This document shows positions 55,256 through 64,000 of a stretch of 64,000 nt of DNA, in pieces. The number at the start of each line of letters is the position of its first letter. Position 1 is the stretch's first letter. The notes under the pieces are model-generated. The model made no database searches. It had not been told where the DNA came from and worked only from the letters and a program-made list of their open reading frames with translations. Position numbers and translations under genes: made by a program. The DNA lies in contig CM065647.1 in the NCBI GenBank assembly GCA_033220425.1, positions 4,712,001-4,776,000 of the forward strand. Reading direction: 5' to 3'. This DNA comes from Lepraria neglecta (taxonomy: Eukaryota > Ascomycota > Lecanoromycetes > Lecanorales > Stereocaulaceae).

Positions 55256-56238
55256 ATGGCGTCAGTGTCTGCTGCACAGTATGGCAAGGACAACATTCGA
55301 GTCTACAAAGTCCACAAGGATGAGAAGACAGGCTTCCAGACAGTCGTAGAGATGACAGTGTGTGTGCTCTTGAAGGGTGATATCGAGACCTCGTAAGTTT
55401 CTGGACATTTCTGAGCTTATACAAGCTAAGATCGTATAGCTACACCGAAGCCGATAACAGCGTGGTCGTAGCAACAGACTCCATGAAGAACACGGTTTAC
55501 ATCATGGCCAAGCAACATCCAGTCACTCCGCCCGAGCTTTTTGGAGCAATTGTGGCTACTCATTTCGTTGAGACGTACAAGCACATTCATTCTGCCGAGG
55601 TCAAGGTCAAAGTTCACCGATGGACACGGTTGACTGTAGATGGCATGCCTCATCCACATTCCTTCTTTCGTGACGGAAGCGAGACAAGGACTGTCGAGGC
55701 CACAGCCATTGAGGGAAACGGAATTAGCATCCGATCTGCAATTGCAGGCCTTCTGGTGCTCAAAAGCACTGGATCAGCCTTCCACTCCTTCTATCGAGAT
55801 GAGTACACTACGCTGCCAGACGTCTACGACCGGATTCTGAGCACCGAAGTGGATTGTGGTTGGAAATGGAACATATTCAGCAACATCAACGAGGTAGAGT
55901 CGGCGGTACCCAAGTTTGATAATGCTTGGGAAGCTGCTCGGAAAATCACTCTTGACACCTTCGCCAAAGAAGTCAGTCCCAGCGTCCAGAATACCTTGTA
56001 CAAGATGTGCCAGCAGATCATGGCTGCCGTCCCTGAAATTGCAGCCGTTGATTATTCGTTGCCCAATAAGCACTACTTTGAGATCGGTAAGTCATCGCAT
56101 ATCTTCGCTGAGGAAACTGCTAATTTTGCGAAAGATATGAGCTGGCACAAAGGTCTTAAAAACACTGGCAAAGATGCTGAGGTATATGCGCCCCAGTCAG
56201 ACCCCAATGGGTTGATCCAATGCACTGTATCACGATGA
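55256..56238 (+). CDS. uaZ: Uricase (urate oxidase)
   Basis: Cofactor-free oxidation of urate to 5-hydroxyisourate in purine catabolism, normally peroxisomal. Exons 55256-55392, 55440-56086 and 56135-56238 give 295 aa. The start is MASVSAAQYGKDNIRVYKV, with KVHK. Active-site and family motifs are seen: VVVATDSMKNTVY (Thr-Asp), RWTRLTVDGMPHPHSF, GSAFHSFYRDEYTTL, NKHYFEID and EVYAPQSDPNGLIQCTV. The end is SR then TGA, so the family's usual terminal SKL/AKL-type peroxisome signal is absent, and reading past the TGA gives no such tripeptide. Either cytosolic, truncated by a few residues, or ended by a missed final exon. Confidence 0.94.
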
Positions 56239-56455
56239 TGGAACCCACAGGACGTAAGGCTTTTGGAGTTAGGGTTTGGGTATTTGATTCTAGCATCACG
56301 AGAGATTTCGGGCCATTTAGTCATGCATCTGAGTAGAAGCATCATGGGACACCTTTTAAGACCTTCAACATGCATGTCAATTCAATATTCTACAGAAGCC
56401 TCTCATAGTGAACCCTCCGATGATGACGCCTAAAAATGCCTTAAAAACCGCTTTG

Positions 56456-57063
56456 CTATATTGACTTCTCCTTCAGCACCTCTGTCTTCACCTCAGGCTC
56501 TTTCCGTCGTATTCGTCCATCAAATTTAATAAAATTCTCCTTGTACGGATGTAACTCCCCTTCAAATACTAGCGTCCACATATCAGCAAACAGCACCTCA
56601 CCCATACAAAGCCCAAACAGACTCACCCTTCAACCTCTCCAACCTGGGCTTCCTCAACCTATTCTTCGGCAACATCCCACTAACCGCCCTCTTTAAAATC
56701 TCCCCACCCCCCCACTTCCTCATCATACCCTCCATATTCAAACTCTTAAGCGCCCCAGGCTTCGTAGTCTGCTTATAATACAACTTTTGCTGCATTTTCT
56801 TGCCTGTGGCGTGGACGTCTGTGCAGTTGGTCGCGACGACGTAGTCGCCGCAGTCGGTGGAGGGATCCCAGATGGGTTTGTGCTTGCCCATTAGGATGAT
56901 GGCGATTTGGGAGGCGAGGCGGCCCAGGGGGGTGTGCCGGGGGTGGAGAGGGAGATGTGGTGCCAGGCGCGGGAGTAGGCTAGGCGTGTCTGAGGGTAAA
57001 GGGGTTAGTGGGTGTGAAGTTGGGGGGAAGAGGAGGACATACTCTGCCTATTGTTTGTGACAT
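56456..57063 (-). CDS. mrpl23: Mitochondrial ribosomal protein uL13m (MRPL23)
   Basis: Large-subunit mitoribosome protein. Exons 57043-57063, 56627-56989 and 56456-56568. The reading is [55 protein letters not shown], then [10 protein letters not shown], ending EKSI. One base is missing in the C6 run near 56909-56914 (minus-strand ACACCCCCCTGG): seven Cs would give TPPLGRLAS in frame and a total of 498 nt (165 aa), the normal length. As this is an essential respiratory gene otherwise perfectly conserved, a sequence error is more likely than decay. It pairs head-to-head with CCS1. Confidence 0.88.
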
Positions 57064-57395
57064 GTTGGGTTCGATGTTATCGGTGCATTGGGACAAGGTG
57101 TTGGGCGCAGCAGCGACTCGAGATCAAGGACTAGCTGGATTGAGATTAAATTAGACCCAACTGGAAGAGTAAAGAGATCACGCCAAGGCTTTGGATGTGG
57201 TCAAATATTGCTGTAGGTTGGATGGTGTTTTCCGGCGGCGGCGAGGTGAAATCCCGTCCTCGGCTCAATTGGGTCTCGAAATTTGTCGATTTCAAATCCG
57301 CCCTCCCCACCATCAACATTATGGTTTCCCATGTTCTCTATGTCTCCAACTCGGAGTCCATTGCCTTCTATATATACCCGCCTTGATACTGTACT
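57064..57395. promoter_or_regulatory. Divergent promoter mrpl23 / CCS1
   Basis: 332 bp between starts, including the TATA element at 57369. Confidence 0.5.
57369..57376 (+). promoter_or_regulatory. TATA-like box just before CCS1
   Basis: TATATATA, 20 bp before the first ATG of the CCS1 ORF (57396). If used, transcription would start at or beyond that ATG and favour the second ATG at 57495. Confidence 0.45.
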
Positions 57396-58226
57396 ATGAG
57401 CAACTTGCTCTTAAAACGAACTCTCTACACAAGCGCTGCCTGCCTCTCAACCGGAGCTCTCTACTATACCCTGAACCGTAACTCCTCCGCAAAGATGAGT
57501 CTACCAGCATACCAAGCAACCTTCTCGGTCCCCATGACCTGCGACGCCTGCATAAAAGACATATCCGGCGCTCTCTCCACCCTCCCAGGAATCGAAAAGA
57601 CCGATTTCTCCCTCCCAAACCAAATCCTCACCACAACTTCCACCACTCCTCCTTCAGATATCATATCCGCTATACAGTCAATCGGCCGCCCTGCTATACT
57701 GCGCGGCTCCGGGGGCGCCAACAGCGCCGCAGTCTGTATACTCGAGACGCCACCTCCCCAAACACCGCCAACTGTGCCGGAACCCTCGCCCGTGAGGGGC
57801 TTGGCAAGACTGATTCAATTGAGTGAGAGGATTACGTTGCTGGATATGACATTGACTGGGCTACCGAAGGGGAGTTATGTGGCGAGTATAAGACAGACTG
57901 GGGATATTTCGCGGGGAGCGAATAGTATGGGTGGGATGTTTACTGGGTTTGATGGGGATAGGAAAGGGGAGTTGGGGAGGTTGGAGGTGGATGGGAGTGG
58001 GAGGGGAGCTTTGGTTGGGGAGGTGGATTGGAGGGTTTGGGAGATGGTGGGGAGGGGGGTTGTTGTTGAGAGGGTTGGGGAGGATAAGCAGGGCCCTGAG
58101 GGAGTGGTGGTGGGTGTGGTAGCGAGAAGTGCAGGGGTGTGGGAGAATGAGAAAGTGGTTTGTGGGTGTAGTGGGAAGACTGTGTGGGAGGAGAGGGAGG
58201 AGATGGTTGGGAGGGGGATGCTTTGA
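57396..58226 (+). CDS. ccs1: Copper chaperone for superoxide dismutase (CCS1/LYS7)
   Basis: Delivers copper and the disulfide to Cu/Zn-SOD1 in cytosol and mitochondrial intermembrane space. One exon, 276 aa from the first ATG or 243 aa from the ATG at 57495 (MSLPAYQATFSVPMTCDAC), where homologues usually start. Domain 1 has the copper site MTCDAC. Domain 2 is SOD-like but degenerate (ARLIQLSERITLLDMTLTGL, RGANSMGGMF). The C-terminal domain has the CxC motif (VVCGCSGKTVWEE). The first 33 residues are basic/hydroxylated with a hydrophobic patch and could act as a mitochondrial signal if translated. The 3' half has extreme G richness on the coding strand. Confidence 0.92.
   Translation: MSNLLLKRTLYTSAACLSTGALYYTLNRNSSAKMSLPAYQATFSVPMTCDACIKDISGALSTLPGIEKTDFSLPNQILTTTSTTPPSDIISAIQSIGRPAILRGSGGANSAAVCILETPPPQTPPTVPEPSPVRGLARLIQLSERITLLDMTLTGLPKGSYVASIRQTGDISRGANSMGGMFTGFDGDRKGELGRLEVDGSGRGALVGEVDWRVWEMVGRGVVVERVGEDKQGPEGVVVGVVARSAGVWENEKVVCGCSGKTVWEEREEMVGRGML
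57930..58210 (+). other. G-run-rich segment in CCS1
   Basis: Many GGGG/GGG runs at short spacing on the plus strand, almost no C. The coding strand could form G-quadruplexes in DNA or mRNA. Composition changes sharply from the C-rich first half of the same exon. Confidence 0.6.
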
Positions 58227-58539
58227 GGTAGTGCGAGGGAGGAGATGTTTGGGGTGGATTCCCCAATCCTAATGATGATCAAGTATGCTCTACATCATCG
58301 TCCCCTTGTCTCCAAACCTTTGTGCTCGATCTCCCCGCGTCTATGCGCATCTCTAAGGGTCCACGTCCGTTGTGTCTGTCACTTTCGCCGTGTCTTCCCT
58401 GTGCTGCGCTCTGCTTTCCCATCCTTCTACGCCTTCTTCATCTTGCCCAGAACCAGTAACATCGCCGCCCAACTCAAAAATCCCGATTTCACTCCACCGC
58501 TAGAATCATCAACAATCCTAGCAGCTTCAGCAAAGACCT

Positions 58540-58792
58540 CTAAATGATATCCAGCCACTGGAGTACCCACCCCGGTTGATCCCCCCTTTCCACCTCCACC
58601 TCCACCTCTATGGCTCTCCCATAATGGCCGTTCAAGAAGGTCACCGTTTGTCCAACCCACAATCTTTGCTTGTCTTTGACATCCCGTAAGGCCACATGCA
58701 AAGAGTCTACCTCCATCCTGGGGCTTGATGAAGCCGAATTTGGCATGACGGCTCCAGCTTGAAACAGTTCCGGTATGACGTGATAGAGGCAT
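58540..58792 (-). pseudogene. Cold-shock-domain-like protein with one-base frame break
   Basis: Predicted single-strand nucleic-acid binder. The reading starts MPLSRHTGTVSSWSRHAKFG and holds RNP1-like KFGFIKP. It then changes frame at GGTAGAC (about 58721): omitting the A gives DGGDSLHVALRDVKDKQRLW, VGQTVTFLNGHYGRAIEVEV and an end at LQWLDII, 83 aa, the size of a single CSD. Without the change the frame reads an uncharacteristic Gly-rich tail to 58427. The exact one-base fit over 253 nt supports a small CSD gene with an indel or sequence error. Other OB-fold identities are possible. Confidence 0.45.
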
Positions 58793-59192
58793 CGCCTTTG
58801 TGTTTATAGGACAAGTGTTGAGGTACATAAACGGAAGTGAATTTGAAGCTAAAGGATTGCTACCATGTACTTTGGGATCTTGGATTTTATGTATGTCGAC
58901 ACTTGAAGAGTATCGGTAGGGCGAGATGAAGAAGTGTTTAGCATATCGTCTGAATAAATGCAAAACAAAGATCAGATTGTGGCACCGATAACACCAGAAT
59001 CCGCTTGCCAGTAAAGCATGGGTTGTACCTTATGGTGATACAAAGCTTCCAGATGATGTCAGCCTCCAGATACACCCACCCGGGCATCTAGAGTGTGGCA
59101 AGAGTCAACTTCCAGACTACTTATTTCAGCGACAACATTGGGATGTAGTATTCAGTGGGGCACGGCTGTCTTGAAAGGAATTTTCGAAGATA

Positions 59193-60717
59193 TCATATTA
59201 GCTTCAAAGCGAAGCCTCCACCAACTTCTTCGTCATCCCTATTCGCAAATATATCGCTGAAATCAGCTGCTTCACCGGCTATCCTGGGCGCATCACCTCT
59301 CTTGGGCGCGCTTGGACTGGCAATCCTCCTCCTCTTCTCCTGGCCGGCCTTTGAAGGGAAAGTAGGGAACATGGCCGTGCTCTTCGGCTTTGGGTCCTCT
59401 CTGAAATAGGGATGGGTGAGGGCTTCCTTCGCGGTAGGTCTTTGAGCCGGGTTGAGGGATAGTAGAGAGGTAAGGAGAGATGTCCCGGCGGCGGTGAGGA
59501 GAGGGAACTTGGCGCGGATGACGGCACCGGTGGTTTGGGATGTGTTGGGAAAACGGAGAGAGCGGGCGTTTGGAAGGCGTTTGAAGCCAGGCCAGGCTGC
59601 TTCAGTGGGGATTCCGCAGAGCTCAAAGATCTGCTATGTGAATTAGCACTTGAAGTCAAGGATTGCCTGACTGTCTGGAAATATCTTCACCTTCGATAGC
59701 TGGTCGACTTCATTCTTGCCTTGCAATAACGGCTGCTTGGTCAGGAGCTCGCCCAATATACAACCAACACTCCACAAATCGATTTCCGCACCGTACTTCT
59801 CTGTACCTAACAAGAGCTCTGGGGCACGGTACCATAACGTGACGACCAGCTGAGTGAGCTTCGGTGGTGGATCACCATAATATCTTGCCATGCCAAAGTC
59901 TGCCACCTTCATTTGCCCTCTATTGTTCATGAGCAGATTTGATGTTTTCAAGTCACGATGTAGTATCCAGTTGCTGTGTAGGTATTCGACAGCGGACGTA
60001 AGCTGTAGGAGCAAGGTCTTGATCTCTGAGGGCGAGAATCCATCAAGCATGTCTTCTTGTAGAGTCTTGAGGTCGTGTTCGAGGAAGTCCATGACAAGGA
60101 AGACACTGGTCTTGAAGATCAGGTTCCAAAGATGAACGCAATGGGACAAAGATTCCAGTGACTTACTCGTCCAATTTGTCCCCCATGACCACCTCCCTAA
60201 GGGCAACAATATTCTCATGCTTCGATGCCATCAGGGTCTGGATTTCTCGTAGTCCTGTGACTGGAAAGCCATCGTTTGCGTTATCCATCTTGAGCTTTTT
60301 CAGAGCTACAATTTCCCCCGTAGCTGTCTCTTTCGCCCGTGATACCCATCCGTAGGAACCCTCCTCGATATGATTCAGCTTCTCGAAATTGTCGACGTGG
60401 CGGCATGGGCCCCATTCTGATGCTGGAAAGCGTAAAAGCTTGACGGGGACAGGCTCGATTGTAGCTGTATCCTGCTCGGGGGAGAGTCTTCTTCTTTTGG
60501 AGGGACGCTCAGACTCTCCATTGACTCCATCATGACCGTTTATACTATCGTCCGTTGCAGTTGCAGCGTTCTGCTTTCGTAAATTTTCTTCCTCCTGAAC
60601 TTTCCGCTGCCTGTCTGCCTTTGCTTGTTTCTTCAACTCCTTTTCTCGTCTACGCTGAGCTTCCAGAGCTGTATCTTCTTCATCATCGGCCCACCGCGAC
60701 TTCACCTGACTCGCCAT
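59193..60717 (-). CDS. CDK11-type cyclin-dependent kinase
   Basis: Nuclear Ser/Thr kinase (CDC2L/PITSLRE family) linked to transcription and splicing. Exons 60167-60717, 59691-60105 and 59193-59630 give 467 aa. The N terminus is Arg/Lys/Glu-rich ([20 protein letters not shown]) with an NLS-like PSKRRR. Kinase motifs are EEGSYGWV (Gly loop), ALKKLK (catalytic Lys near 140), PVTGLREI in the place of [35 protein letters not shown] and [12 protein letters not shown]. Intron 1 must use the CAG at 60106-60108 to give KLDDVFLVMDF. The C-terminal tail ends GGGFALKLI, as is usual for the family. It is head-to-head with NDUFAF7, 135 bp apart. Confidence 0.93.
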
Positions 60718-60852
60718 GTTCGGGCTGGTGTGAAGCTCACCATGGATGGCGGAAGTTAATATTTAGTCTTTTGGCCGTCATCGACGCTCCGTCGTCACCA
60801 TAAACACCATGATGTGACTTTTATTTCAGTTCACTGTCAGTCTACCTTTGAT
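60718..60852. promoter_or_regulatory. Compact bidirectional promoter cdk11 / ndufaf7
   Basis: 135 bp between start codons, the shortest divergent gap in the window; both 5' UTRs and core promoters must overlap. Confidence 0.55.
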
Positions 60853-62568
60853 ATGAGCATTCGAGCTGGCGCACAGCTGCTTGGGTGCTCGCGATCATTT
60901 GCAAATGTATCTCTAGGAAGGAAGCTCTCCACAAGGCTACGATGGTCCTCCTCCTCAGCTCGGCAGTGGTCCACACCTTTAGCCAAGACCATCGCTGATG
61001 CGATCTCTGTGAGAACGAATCAACCTCTCAATTCAGAAAGTGACTAATGGCTTCATCAGACTACTGGACCAATCTCTATAGCGGCCTATATGCGGCAATG
61101 CCTCACATCTCCTGATGGTGGCTACTACACTTCACTTACTGATGGCAAGGACCAATTTGGACAGAAAGGAGACTTCATCACTTCGCCCGAGATTTCACAA
61201 ATATTTGGAGAGCTTCTGGGAATCTGGCTTGTGACAGAATGGATGGCACAAGGCAAAATCAGCAGTGGGGTGGAAGTCATAGAAGTCGGGCCTGGACGAG
61301 GGACACTCATGGATGATATGTTACGGGTATGGTAAGAGAGGCACTACAGACATGTGGGAAGGTGGCTAACAGGAGAAACAGACAATTAGCAACTTCAAGC
61401 CATTAGCGTCGAGCATCGAATCAGTCTATCTCGTTGAGGCCAGCCCAGCGTTAAGGGAGGCTCAGAAGCAATTGCTTTGCGAGGATGCTTCACTTGATGA
61501 GATCGATATTGGATTCCGAAGTACAAGCAAGTATTCACGACTGCCGATCACATGGTGTGAAGACATACGCTTTGTGCCCAATGGTATAACTTCGCCTTTT
61601 TGAAGATTTCTAAACCCAGTTAACATATATACTTTACAGACCCCTCCAAATCTCCCTTTATCTTCGCCCACGAATTCTTCGACGCTCTCCCAATCCATGC
61701 CTTTCAATCAGTCCCACCAAATCCGAATGAGGCTACTCAGACTCTCGACACTCCCACGGGGTCTCTCCCTCTCTCCAAACTGACATCTCAATCGAAACAA
61801 CCCCAATGGCGCGAACTTGTCGTCACTTCCACTCCTCCACCATCAAACATTACTACCAGCACGTCGTCAACAACCGCGAAACCTACACCTGACTTTCAAC
61901 TATCCTTGTCCAAAGCCTCGACACCCAACTCACTCCTACTTCCCACCCTGTCCCAACGCTACAAAGCACTCCTCCCAAGCCCTGGCTCTGTCATCGAGGT
62001 ATCACCTGAATCTCACTCCTACGTTGCAGAATTTGCCCGCCGCATCGGTGGATCAGCTATCACTTCTACCACCAAGCCCCCTTCTCCCTCAAAGGGACAA
62101 CCCACACCCGAACCGACGAGCAAATCCACTCCATCCGGTGCAGCCATGATCCTCGACTATGGACCTGCCAACACAATCCCGACCTCCACCCTCCGCGGCA
62201 TACGGTCGCACAAGCCCGTCTCCCCCCTCACAGACCCCGGCCTTGTCGACATCAGCGTCGATGTCGATTTCATGGCTCTGGCTGAGGCAGCACTAGCAGC
62301 GAGTCCAGGAATAGAAGTACATGGGCCTGTGGAACAAGGATTCTGGTTGGAGAGCATGGGAATCAGGGAGAGGGGTGAGATGCTTTGTCGAGGATTGGAC
62401 AAGGCTGGCGGACAAGAGGTTGAAGAGGCCAAGAAGAGAGTAAGAGGGGCGATTGAGAGGTTGATAGAAAGATGTGGTGGTGGCATGGGTAGGATCTACA
62501 AGGCTCTGGCTATTGTACCTGAAAGAGGTGGAAAGAGGCCTGTTGGATTTGGTGGGGGCGTGGGCTGA
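60853..62568 (+). CDS. NDUFAF7-type protein arginine methyltransferase, mitochondrial
   Basis: SAM-dependent enzyme (MidA family) that in animals dimethylates an Arg of the complex-I subunit NDUFS2 during assembly. Exons 60853-61008, 61060-61326, 61382-61583 and 61640-62568 give 517 aa. The N terminus is rich in Arg/Ser without acids (mitochondrial signal); an in-frame ATG at 60814 could extend it by 13 residues. Motifs are ISIAAYMRQCLTSPDGGYYT, GDFITSPEISQIFGELLGIW, EVGPGRGTLMDDML (SAM loop), HEFFDALPIHAF and LDYGP. The insertion around residues 275-340 is Ser/Pro/Thr-rich. Intact. Confidence 0.92.
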
Positions 62569-63075
62569 CTGACTTACATGCTGGGACTGTGCAATACGCC
62601 ATTATCACTCGTATGATGCTTCCACTAGAAATTGAAAGCTTGTGCAGGGAATGGTCCTCACTACAATATTAAAGTTCGGCCGCAATCCCAGCTACTGTAA
62701 TGTTTCCAAGAGGTGAAGGGCGCAGAACCCAAGCTTCAATTCTGTTAACATTCTTTCGAGCCCAACTCTTGTTCTGGCCTCGCTGACAGATCGCAGTTCA
62801 CAGTATTCTGCCTTCCCCATCCTGAATATATCTCTTTCAGAACTCCACCACGCCATATAGTATTGCGGACGAGTCAAATGCTCGAGGAAATAGCGACAAT
62901 TACGCAACGGCCTGTTGATCTTACCGGCCTACGTTGTAGAATGCAGCTCGTACATGATGACAATCAAGAGATTGAATAGCGACCCCAAAGTACGGTCGAT
63001 TCCTTACCACCAAGGAGCCGTCGTCGTCAAGACCCACCGCCCAAGGACGGCAAACAGACAGTACAATTCTCCCTC
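62569..63075. other. Intergenic region
   Basis: About 500 bp with no supported gene between NDUFAF7 and the repeat block. Confidence 0.45.
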
Positions 63076-63820
63076 ATGGATTGGGCCCGGCCCGACACCC
63101 CTCCGTCAGTACAGCCAGAGCACGAGGACGTCCATCAAGCACTTCTACAAATACCTCCGTCTACACTTCTCCAGCAAGGAGATGTGCAATGGGGGCTTCG
63201 CGAGACACGTCCACCAGAATTACGACAGCAAGCGAACCTGCAACCGGCCCCCCGCAAGGAACCTATACTGCCACTGCAACGGCAAGCAAAAATGCGATGG
63301 GCGGTCCCGGAGACACTTGCATCAACAGCAGCTCAACTGGGGTTTCCGCTAGTACCTCTTCCCGCAACATTCGCGCGAATACAAGCAATGCAACTCAATC
63401 TACAATGGGCCCAGCCCGAAACACCTGCGTCAATGTTGACTTCTTACGAGATCTGGAATGGAACCACCACGACACACCTGCAACAGTACCAGAAACATAA
63501 TATATCTTACGGCAAGCCCTTCCCCTGAGGCCGATCCCCTCATAGATCATAGATGCCGTTCTACAATATCCTCTCCCCTCGACATCTGGACCTGCCCTAT
63601 CAATACATGCGGATATGCTACAGGCCCTCCCCTCGACACCTAGACTTACACCTTCAACGCATATGGATATACGATAGACTCTGCCCTCAATACCTACGGC
63701 AGCTCTTTCAACGCATGCGTGTATACAACGGACCCTCCTCCCAAGGCCTACACCTATGGTATCGATACCAAATGATATGCAGTCGGCTCCTCTCCCAAAG
63801 CCTACACGGGTACACTATGT
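63076..63820. repeat. Degenerate 54/108-bp tandem repeat
   Basis: A recurring unit near TGGG-CCC followed by GACACCT appears at 63082, 63190, 63297 and 63406 (spacing 107-109), then at about 50-58-bp steps to 63779 (63561, 63618, 63671, 63725, 63779). The long period is twice the short one. Unit consensus includes GGCCCTCCCCTCGACACC and later CAACGCATATGGATAT. 54 bp is 18 codons. Confidence 0.65.
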
Positions 63821-64000
63821 CGTTCCGCATCCGATTGGTTGTAAAGCTTCCACCACAGTTTGGATCTGCAAGACCTCCCCGTTGTACTAAAGGAATTTCT
63901 TGCGACGAAGAAGTCTACATCGAACACATGATGGGGATGTACGGGGCTGATAGATGGACTTGTGGTGCAGAGCCTGGCGTGAGCGGATTGGTATACGATA
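63553..64000 (+). CDS. Unidentified ORF over the repeat, open at the right edge
   Basis: Not recognised. From ATG at 63553 the frame stays open to the last base (149 codons), reading MPFYNILSPRHLDLPYQYMR and then further 18-residue repeats of the type RPSPRHLDLHLQRIWI, followed by non-repeat sequence (CDEEVYIEHMMGMYGADRW). A Thr/Tyr/Pro-rich alternative frame through the same repeat is interrupted by stops. The frame could be real, a fragment of a larger spliced gene, or chance openness from repeat composition. Confidence 0.25.
   Translation, partial: MPFYNILSPRHLDLPYQYMRICYRPSPRHLDLHLQRIWIYDRLCPQYLRQLFQRMRVYNGPSSQGLHLWYRYQMICSRLLSQSLHGYTMSFRIRLVVKLPPQFGSARPPRCTKGISCDEEVYIEHMMGMYGADRWTCGAEPGVSGLVYD

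Noticed and set aside
56239-56400. Stop-codon read-through adding a cryptic PTS1 to uricase
   Set aside because: The frame after the TGA does not end in an SKL-like tripeptide.
63081-63500. Thr/Ser-rich ORF taken as a complete cell-wall protein
   Set aside because: It lies wholly in the tandem repeat, a second frame is equally open, and no signal peptide or GPI-type end is present.

Overview
The window is nuclear DNA from a filamentous ascomycete (Pezizomycotina). The evidence is many short introns (mostly 46-86 nt, GT-AG, with CTAAC/CTGAC-type branch sites 10-20 nt before the acceptor), intergenic gaps of 0.1-3.5 kb, and gene content: sterol C4-methyl oxidase, NCA2, Atg15, Rictor/Ste16, large- and small-subunit catalases, Rds1 and CYP52-type P450s. 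The class cannot be fixed from sequence reading alone. I found no tRNA, rRNA, CRISPR array or recognisable transposon.

Layout. 0-6.3 kb is a housekeeping block: RNPS1-like splicing factor (5' end outside the window), Sec4/Rab8 GTPase, NCA2 and ERG25. 6.4-11.5 kb is a decaying block: a pterin-carbinolamine dehydratase-like gene with an in-frame TGA, then a large-subunit catalase with several lesions, whose last exon is split by about 1 kb carrying part of an unrelated membrane-protein gene. 12.0-19.6 kb holds RER1, mitochondrial enoyl-CoA hydratase, a PlsC-type acyltransferase with a long repetitive tail, an unknown remnant, a short-chain dehydrogenase with a one-base frame break, and a Lys/Ala/Pro-rich protein. 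19.6-41.4 kb is gene-poor accessory sequence: P450, fatty-acid elongase, THEM6-like hotdog protein, MFS exporter, CYP52-like P450, Rds1, and a tiny Gly-rich LEA-like gene made of symmetric exons. 42-62.6 kb is housekeeping again: Atg15, a VPS9-domain protein, an intact peroxisomal-type catalase, Rictor (TORC2), uricase, mitoribosomal uL13m, the SOD1 copper chaperone CCS1, a cold-shock-like ORF, CDK11 and NDUFAF7. The right edge is a degenerate 54/108-bp tandem repeat with an ORF leaving the window.

How the genes relate. Many core genes form head-to-head pairs with short shared promoters: NCA2/ERG25, RER1/ECH, Atg15/VPS9, Rictor/uricase, uL13m/CCS1 and CDK11/NDUFAF7. ERG25 ends in a KKXX signal of the kind handled by the COPI retrieval machinery to which RER1 belongs. 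Peroxide chemistry recurs (two catalases, uricase, CCS1). The 23-36 kb stretch has a fatty-acid flavour (elongase, hotdog protein, omega-hydroxylase-type P450, second P450, exporter), but gene spacing is wide.

Caveat. Exon boundaries were read by eye. Nearly every spliced model closes to a whole number of codons. The core gene uL13m also lacks one base in a C homopolymer, so some single-base breaks in accessory genes could be assembly errors rather than real decay.
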